A stretch of 64,000 nt of DNA. Origin: Amaurobius ferox. Its lineage: Eukaryota > Arthropoda > Arachnida > Araneae > Amaurobiidae. A program made the position numbers and the translations under genes. Shown in pieces: positions 57,343 through 64,000 of this stretch. Location: positions 8,108,149 to 8,172,148 of the forward strand of contig OX578142.1 of the NCBI GenBank assembly GCA_951213105.1. Reading direction: 5' to 3'. Position 1 is the stretch's first letter. Every line of letters starts with the position of its first letter. The notes beneath the pieces are model-generated. The model was not told the origin of the DNA. It worked only from the letters and a program-made list of their open reading frames with translations, and made no database searches.

Positions 57343-58460
57343 CTAAAATAATACTTTTAAAAAATGTGAAGGTAATAGCAGTCATGATGGGGAAATGCCT
57401 GTCACTGTATCTGACATTTCCTGAACACTCGTGAATCTGGTTTGCATTAGATTATTCTTTTCTGTGAATTATGATTATTAATTAACATAAGCTGTAAAAT
57501 CTTACCTTTAATATGCCAAAAATCGCAAAACTGAAAGAGCAGAACTTATTTTCTACATAATAAAAATGACATCGAAACCCTGAAATATCAACAATGTGTC
57601 ACTATGCAAAATGAATGCACAGTGATGTATGTTCAATGGCTTCTGTTTTACTTAGATGACAGGCCACTGGGTGGCAGAACCTCTTGGGTCTCATTTTTGA
57701 ATAAATAAGGCTGATATTGAGGTGACTGCATTCTCCCGTTCTTCCCTATGTTTTCAAATAAAATTTTATCATTTTTTCAAATAAATAATATATTCTTAAG
57801 TCATAATTCAATATTTCTAAAATTTTTCAATGATTCTCTCATTATATTTTTGATTTTTTACTAGATTACTAAACATCAAATATAGTATAACATCTTATTT
57901 TTATTTCAAAACATCTCATTAGCTTAATTTTTAGTTCATGACAGTGCATATGTTTGCTCTTTAATCATAGAGTGAGTTTACTTCAGTTTTATTGCCTATA
58001 TTATTTTCAGATAGTTTAAAGCAACATTTTGAAAATCGAGTTTATTCCATCTCTTTCTAACTTTTGTTTATTAAAGTTTCACCATTTTGATTGGCTGTCT
58101 TCAGTGTATTCTAAAGAAAAATAATGAACATCAAAAGCTTGTGTTTTTGTTTATTTCAATGTAATTATTTTAATATTTTTTCTGTATTAATATGACTAGA
58201 TTTATAATGTTCCTCCTAAAACTGTTAATTTAAATTTTATACCTTTATCTGTTTATCTAAACATACATAATGTTAGTATTAAAATTGTCAAACTACTTTT
58301 TAGTACATTTGAAACTAAAAAAGTTTTTTTCCCCCATTTTAATTATGGAATTCAAGATGTGTTTACTATGATTGATGCAGATCATACTTATGCACATTAA
58401 TTATAGTTAATACCACTGAATTTAAATTTATGTATGTGATTAAATGCAAATTGAAACTTT
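57343..58460. other. Probable last intron of the PKA gene
   Basis: AT-rich, no terminal repeats or coding homology recognised. It leads into the acceptor of the canonical terminal exon. Confidence 0.4.
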
Positions 58461-58483
58461 TCTGACTGACCTTTACTCTTCAG
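58461..58483 (+). promoter_or_regulatory. 3' splice acceptor of the canonical PKA exon
   Basis: A TCTGACTGAC branch-like segment and the pyrimidine run CCTTTACTCTTCAG end at 58483, immediately before GTG GAA GCT. Confidence 0.75.
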
Positions 58484-58609
58484 GTGGAAGCTCCTTTCAT
58501 TCCTAAATGTAAAGGACCTGGTGATACCAGTAATTTTGATGAATATGAAGAAGAGCAGCTACGCATATCATCAACAGAAAAATGTGCCAAGGAATTTGCT
58601 GATTTCTAG
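58484..58609 (+). CDS. Pka-C1: Canonical terminal exon, PKA catalytic subunit C-tail
   Basis: The exon encodes 41 residues and a TAG stop, starting [18 protein letters not shown] and ending [10 protein letters not shown]. It is the C-terminal tail of the cAMP-dependent protein kinase catalytic subunit, nearly identical in character to insect PKA-C1. It carries the APFIPK segment, FDEYEEE (adenine-pocket FDxY and acidic run), the turn-motif serine in LRISSTEKC, and the hydrophobic FxxF end. It starts in phase 0 at the conserved exon boundary after the YQRK region of the kinase. The remaining kinase exons are not visible in this window. The long, TE-poor sequence after the stop is consistent with its 3' UTR. 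Confidence 0.92.
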   Translation: MEAPFIPKCKGPGDTSNFDEYEEEQLRISSTEKCAKEFADF

Positions 58610-60070
58610 TGCTTTGCATCAGTTATACTCCCTGTTGTGGAGTCTACATTGTAGCCCTTTTCAGCTGGGCATAAATCAAATTTACAAAAGCGAAGAGTAT
58701 TGTGTTGCCAATGATAGCCCTTAAAGTAATACACTTAAAACAAAATATCATACATACTGAATCCCAAACCAAACCTACCTGTCATCATTGTGCACGAAGA
58801 ATCATAACTTTGGCAACTGCTTTTATGCTGAATTAATGTTTAAAAGTTTAGAGTCAAGACGAATGTTTCTCATAATTTTACTGACATAACCAAAGATCTT
58901 TATTTGTAATTAATGAAAATAAGAATTGTCCTGTAATATGCATGATTTCACAGTAATGCCAATACATAGGTTTGATACATCTTAATATAGTTTGTTTAGG
59001 TAAGATATGCTTTATCATTCCGAATAAAAAGCAAAGCTTGGCATTGTCTTATCTTTAATTTAATGCTATAAACTTGTTACAATACTATTAACCTGCTGTA
59101 ATATACAGGGCAGCAATAAAGCCTCTATGTTGTGTACAGCATCAGATTTTAGGATAAGAAACAATTGAAACTTTGTGTTCCATCCGTGAGCCCAGTTGAG
59201 AAAACAGCTGTATATTTGTCTCTTGCCTATTGCAACAAACTTTGGCCAGAATAAATACCTTATTTTGTAGCTTTAGAAGTTTTGTATTAAAAGTATCGGT
59301 GTAAAAACACACTTATAAAACCAAGAATCTTGGGGATTGGTATGTGACATTGTTAAGACAGCAGTGCTTTTGTTCATCTTCCACAGATCGTTAGTGCTGG
59401 CACAGAAGATGGTTATAATTATCTTTGCATTGCTAAAAAGCACATTTCATTAGCTGCTGTATATAGTTTTAAGTTCATGCTATAGCTGAAGTTTTTAATA
59501 TCAAGATTCTGTGTTCAAATGCCTTGTGATTTATTGCCTTGAAATTTTTCCTCAGGTCCTTTCTAGTGGATTTTTTTTTATTATTTTAGAGAAAGCTAAT
59601 GTCAATGCTTCATATGGTAGCATTAATTGTGATGTGATCCTGCACCTTCCTTATCTGTTTTTCTGAGGTTAGGTGGGACATAATAAAATGTTTGTGGTTA
59701 CCATGCCTTAATCTAATAGATATATTTTAGCATGGATTATTTCATTTAAATTTACATAAGCCATTGGATATTATATTGATCACAGGAAATTGTTTCTTCT
59801 GTTTGGGGAAGAAAGAGTAGTTGTAGATATCTTTTTCATTGAGCAGCCACAGATCTGTGAAGTAAATAAGATATAAATATTATCTATTCTAAGAAATATT
59901 TTAGATGATGAGTGAAAGTGGGTGGTGGCCAGTGAAAATTGAAACTAGTCGGAAAATAGAAGTCAGTTGCATGAGCTGATGCTCTTGTCTGTATAACTCA
60001 TTGCCATGTATATTTGTTAATTCATGTTTAAAGTTGTTATTGTATTAAAGATTCTTATGCTATATACTTT
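58610..60070 (+). other. Probable 3' UTR of the PKA gene
   Basis: This T/G-rich stretch has few repeats. Several candidate polyadenylation signals occur: AATAAA near 59023, 59114, 59248 and 59681. Which is used cannot be told from sequence alone, and the end point given is a guess. Confidence 0.45.
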
Positions 60071-60649
60071 TGTCTTTTTCTATTTATTTTAAATTTAATT
60101 TTATTAAACATTTAAATACTGGAGAAAATATAAAACCCAGATAAATATAATTTTCTAATACTTTTATTGGTATTTAATAATGAACTCTAATAAATTTACT
60201 ATGAAACTTCAATTCCTATATTTGCCACATTTATGTTACTTAAAGCACATATTTTCATTCTGTATTAATTTATTCATTAAGTGACTAAACTGCACTAAAA
60301 AATTTCAGTATTCTACTCAAATGTATTTTAAATTTGCATGCAAATTTTTTTATGTGTAGAATAAATTAAAGAATAATTTGTAGAATAAATTAATTGAATG
60401 TTCAAAAATAATATTGAAGACTGTCAATTATTCAATCTGAATCATTCATCTAGCCCAATATACATGTATTCAATATCAAATTGGAGTCATAGCCCTTAAT
60501 ATTAGTGGGCCTTGCTCGCTAATGGTCACTAAATATATCGCAACAAGTTTTTGTAGCAATCTGTTTTTTAGCAAGTTTTGCATTTCTATACTTTGACAAA
60601 ATGTAGTCATAGTTTTACATATAAGATAGTTTCATAGTTATAGTCATAC
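60071..60649. other. Unassigned AT-rich sequence
   Basis: No supported feature between the probable 3' UTR and the satellite. Confidence 0.3.
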
Positions 60650-61149
60650 AAGAGTACGTATTTTTGTTCTAAATAAAGTACATATTTTTCTTCTAAATAC
60701 CAGATCTTATAAAAAAAAGTACACAAATACATCAACAAATTAGGTCAAGCAGCTTTTTTCCTGGGATTGGGTGGGGATAAAAAACTTTACTTTTTTGCTG
60801 CACTTTGACAAAATATTATCTAGTTTTCCGGATAATATCAAGATTTTAATTCTCTCTCGCAAGAAATATAAAAAAATCCCAATCAAATTTATACATCAAG
60901 GATGAACTACAGATTACTACACAAGTATGTCAACAAAATAGGTTCAAGCAGTTATTCTCTGGGATTGAGTGGGGGTAAAATACGCAACTGGAAACAAAAT
61001 ATTCTATAACAAAAAATCGACACACCAAGAAGGATTGCAATGAAATGATTGTAATCTGATTGTAATGAAATTTCGTATGCAAAGACATTTTGAGCGAACA
61101 TACAAATGAATAAAATTTGGTGTCCAATGAATACATAGTGGGAGCTCCA

Positions 61150-61585
61150 GCGCATCGAAACTGCTCATTCAGCAGGTGTATATCTGCAGGTGGGTATGGT
61201 CTGGGGTGCCATCTCCTTTGATAGCCGAATCCCTTTGGTAGTCATTTCTGGTACACTGACAGCACAGTAGTACGTAGACAACATTCTATGACCGGTTGAG
61301 TTACCGTTCCTTTTGTGACACCCCGGACTTACTTTTCAACAAGATAATGCCGGCCGCACACGGCACGTGTTGCTATGAATTGTCTTCAAGCTTGCCTAAC
61401 ACTTTCTTGGCCAGCTAGATCTCCTAATCTCTCTGTCTTAGAGCATATTTGGGACATTATGGGAAGCCAATTGCAACCATCCCAGAATGTTGATGATTTA
61501 GCCCGACAGTTGGAGACAATTTGGCAAGACCTTCGCAGGACACCATCCATGAATTTTATCAGTCTATGCCACGCCGGGTGACATA
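61150..61585 (+). pseudogene. Tc1 transposase C-terminal fragment, copy 1
   Basis: Frames give VWGAISFDSRIPLVVISGTL (61201-61260), FQQDNA near 61337 (second catalytic aspartate), then WPARSPNLSVLEHIWDIMG near 61410 (the SPDLxPIEH block carrying the third catalytic residue, E). RQLETIWQDLRRTPSMNFIS follows. A frameshift follows QDNA. The N-terminal HTH domains and the first catalytic aspartate are missing. Confidence 0.8.
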
Positions 61586-61689
61586 ATTGTAATGAAATTT
61601 TATATGCAAAGACATTTTGAGCGAACATGCAAATGAATAAAATTTGGTGTCCAATGAATAAATAATGGGAGCTCCAGCGCATCGAAACT

Positions 61690-62150
61690 GCTCATTCAGC
61701 AGGTGTATATCTGCAGGTGGGTATGGTCTGGGATGCCATCTCCTTTGATAGACGAACCCCTTTGGTAGTCATTTCTGGTACACTGACAGCACAGCGGTAC
61801 GTAGACAACATTCTACGACCGGTTGTGTTACCGTTCCTTTTGCAACACCCCGGACTTAACAAGATAATGCCCGGCCGCACACGGCATGTGTTGCTATGAA
61901 TTGTCTTCAAGCTTGCCCAACATTTCCTTGGCCAGCTAGGTCTCCTGATCTCTCTCTCTTAGAGCATATTTGGGACATTATGGGAAGCCAATTGCAACCA
62001 TCCCGGAATGTTGACGATTTAGCCTGACAGTTGGAGACAATTTGGCAAGACCTTCCGCAGGACACCATCCGTGAATTTTATCAGTCTATGCCACGCCGGG
62101 TGACATCTTGCATCCAGGACAGAGGTGAACCAACACCTTATTGACTTCCT
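61690..62150 (+). pseudogene. Tc1 transposase C-terminal fragment, copy 2
   Basis: It repeats the same segment: VWDAISFDRRTPLVVISGTL, a deletion that removes the FQQ part before NKIMPGRTRHV, then LARSPDLSLLEHIWDIMG-like near 61935-61990. It continues further than copy 1, through MPRRVTSCIQDRGEPTP near 62092, the true C terminus of Tc1 transposases. Frameshifts and a stop (ACFDxQL region near 62022) break it. Confidence 0.8.
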
Positions 62151-62581
62151 CCCTTTGTATACGGCCAAACTCTAAATCATTAAATTGTTCTGAAATTTTA
62201 ATCGTTTCTTTTTCTATGTATGTTCTTCATATCCACCAATTTTTATCATAATTGGACAACTTCTTGGTGCGTCGATTTTTTTGTTATAGAGTGTATTTGA
62301 CAATGAAAATTTTAAAACATTTCAAAAAATGAAGTATACATAATTTTGTTCTACATACCAGATTTAGCTAAGAAAAGCAATCTCCAATGGTACTTTTTTT
62401 TTAAAAATTCATTTTACTGCACTTTGACAAAATATTGTCTAGTTTTCTGGATAATATCAGATTTTAGTTCACTCGCTCAGGAAACAAAAAAAATCCCCAT
62501 CAAATTTATACATCAAGAATGAACAATATATAGAATACTACACAAATATGTCAACAAAATAGATTCAAGCAGTTATTGTCT

Positions 62582-63274
62582 TATCCTTTATTAGTGAGGA
62601 ATAAACTGTGTGAAGGAATAAACTGTGTGAAGGAATAAACTGTGAAATAGTTAAGGAATTTAAATATTTGGGTTTACTTGTTACTGATAATAATGAGATT
62701 AAACTAGAAATTAGAGCAAGAATTTCTGCTGAAAACAGATGTTATTTTGCCTTACAGAAACTATTGAGGTCAAGCTATATAAATATTAAACTCAAAATAC
62801 TCATCTATAAAGTGATAATAAGACCAATTGTTCTATATGGATTGGAGACTTGGACTATTATTAAAAGAGATACCGATCGATCTTTTGGGAATATGGGAAA
62901 GAAAAATTCTGCGGAGAATTTTCGTAGCAATGTGTGAAGATGGACATTGAAGGAGTAGAACAAATAAAGAGGTTTATGAGAGATATACAGAGATAGATAT
63001 TGTTACAACTATAAGGAAAAAAAGAATTCAATGGCTCGGACATATGATGAGGATGGAGGAGAAGAGAGTTACTAGAAGGCTTTTGGAGAGAAACCCAGGT
63101 GGGTCAAGATCCCGAGGAAGACCTAGGGTCAGATGGAAAGAGCAGGTAGAGGAGGATTTGAAATTGCTTGGTATTAGCAATTATAAAAGGAAAGAGGCCA
63201 ATAGAAAGGAATGGTCAAAAATCTTAAAGGAGGTCAAGGCCCTACAAGGGCTGTAGTACCATGATGATGATGAA
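62582..63274 (+). mobile_element. 5'-truncated LINE with target duplication, inserted in the satellite
   Basis: The exact 9-bp duplication TTATTGTCT flanks the insert (62573-62581, 63275-63283). The 3' end is an ATG/GAT trinucleotide repeat directly after the stop, instead of poly-A. A 17-bp unit (GGAATAAACTGTGTGAA) is repeated three times near 62609-62650 at the truncated start. Confidence 0.85.
62640..63256 (+). pseudogene. LINE reverse transcriptase C-terminal region
   Basis: The first frame reads EFKYLGLLVTDNNEIKLEIR, ARISAENRCYFAL and IYKVIIRPIVLYGLETWTI, the RT thumb and connection typical of non-LTR elements. After a frameshift near 62870-62940, the second frame gives KRIQWLGHMMRMEEKRVTRR, then GRPRVRWKEQVEEDLKLLG and ends KEVKALQGL. 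This GRPxxRW..QVEEDL tail is common in arthropod endonuclease-RT proteins. The catalytic FADD is upstream of the truncation. Clade not certain. Confidence 0.75.
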
Positions 63275-64000
63275 TTATTGTCTGGGATTGAATGGGGGTA
63301 AAAAATGTGACTGAAAATGAAATATTTGACAATAAAAATAGAAAAATTCAAAAAATGAAGTACATAATTTTGTTCTACATACCAGATCTAGCTAAGAAAA
63401 GCAATCTCGCAAGGTACTTTTTTTTATAAAAATTCATTTTGCTGCACTTTGACAAAATATCGTCTAGTTTTCCGGATAATATTAAGATTTTAGTTCTCTC
63501 TCTCAGGAAACATAAAAAAATCCCAATCAAATTTATACATCAAGGATGAACAATATATAGAATATTACACAAATATGTCAACAAAATAGGTTCAAGCAGT
63601 TTTTCTCCAGGATTCAGTGGGGGTCAAAAACGCTCCTGAAAACGAAATATTTGACAATGAAAATAGAAAAAAAATTTAAAAAATGAAGTACATAATTTTG
63701 TTCTACATACCGAATTTAGCTAAGAAAAGCAATCTCCCAAGGTACTTTTTAAAAAAAAAATTCATTTTACTGCACTTTGACAAAATATTGTCTAGTTTTC
63801 CAGATAATATCAAGATTTTAGTTCTCTCTCGCAGGAAACATAAAATAATCCCAATCAAATTTATACATCAAGGATGAACAATATATAGAATTATTACAAG
63901 AATATGTCAACAAAATAGGTGGTTCAAGCAGTTATTGTCTGGGATTGAGTGGGGGTAAAAAATGTGACTGAAAATGAAATATTTGACAATGATAATATAA

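Larger units (their letters stand above)
61002..62293 (+). mobile_element. Tc1-like element with an internal tandem duplication
   Basis: The inverted termini (CTATAACAAAAAATCGACAC near 61003 and the inverse CGATTTTTTTGTTATAGAG near 62273-62291) are flanked by TA (61000-61001, 62294-62295). The interior from about 61065 to 61585 is repeated as about 61585-62110. Two partial transposase copies therefore sit head to tail inside one pair of termini. Confidence 0.8.
60650..64000 (+). repeat. Satellite-like tandem array, about 330-bp monomer, running off the right edge
   Basis: The landmark TTCTA(C/A)ATACC recurs at 60691, 62349, 63373 and 63701. The last spacing is 328 bp, and the others fall to about 330-365 bp once two insertions are removed. 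Other shared blocks are GCACTTTGACAAAATAT, CTAGTTTTCCGGATAATAT, AAATTTATACATCAAGGATG and GGGATTGAGTGGGGGTAAAA. At least four units are present and the array continues beyond 64000. Confidence 0.85.

Noticed and set aside
60650..64000. CRISPR-like array
   Set aside because: Repeats are about 330 bp without short spacers and lie in a eukaryotic transposon-rich context; this is a satellite.

Overview
This is an AT-rich eukaryotic nuclear window, almost certainly from an arthropod. The transposon mix and the protein relatives I recognise suggest a chelicerate such as a spider, but that last step is inference. There are no bacterial operons. The window behaves as intronic or 3' territory of one host gene that has been heavily colonised by transposable elements. 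Most open frames are decayed transposase or reverse-transcriptase pieces.

Host gene. Two terminal coding exons for the C-terminal tail of the cAMP-dependent protein kinase (PKA) catalytic subunit lie on the + strand. The exon at 58484-58609 is canonical. A divergent exon at 35627-35758 has its own acceptor, the same phase, its own stop and the conserved FDxY and FxxF elements. They look like alternative last exons about 22.8 kb apart. I could not find the kinase-core exons, so they probably lie to the left of position 1.

Layout. 1-1743: a decayed mariner-type element of the DUF4817-associated kind. 3220-12315: a Tigger/pogo element carrying a piggyBac element (3732-8579), itself split by a hAT-like element (4365-8533), plus a second hAT (9477-11959) with an almost intact transposase related to the GTF2IRD2/Charlie8 type. 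12600-13180: hAT debris. 13472-23081: a region bounded by inverted termini, holding two tandem duplications, a tRNA-derived SINE and a short hAT. 23681-24327: a broken cysteine-rich gene on the minus strand. 27223-30432: a hAT with a broken ZMYM1/P52rIPK-like transposase. 30809-31927: a pogo-like element. 33779-35283: a second, uninterrupted Tigger copy that serves as an empty-site reference. 35627: the alternative PKA exon. 37250-42027: a minus-strand Jockey-like LINE split by a 1.8-kb GC-rich insert of unknown class. 42028-46149: a further hAT with a broken transposase, a TGACGT-rich MITE and a perfect 36-bp hairpin. 46188-49035: a non-autonomous hAT carrying a foldback element, a SINE and a piggyBac, inserted in the gag of a decayed Ty3/gypsy element (to 52690). 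That element's 3' LTR (52731-53264) has a heat-shock-type promoter. 54550-55597: another piggyBac. 56399-57342: nuclease and HTH fragments. 58484: the canonical PKA exon and its probable 3' UTR. 60650-64000: a satellite of about 330 bp per unit, interrupted by a Tc1 element and a 5'-truncated LINE.

The strongest leads are the alternative PKA tail exon, the heat-shock-element array in the gypsy LTR, and the unclassified insertion in the Jockey element. Many insertions are supported by exact target-site duplications, and several by an empty-site copy elsewhere in the window.
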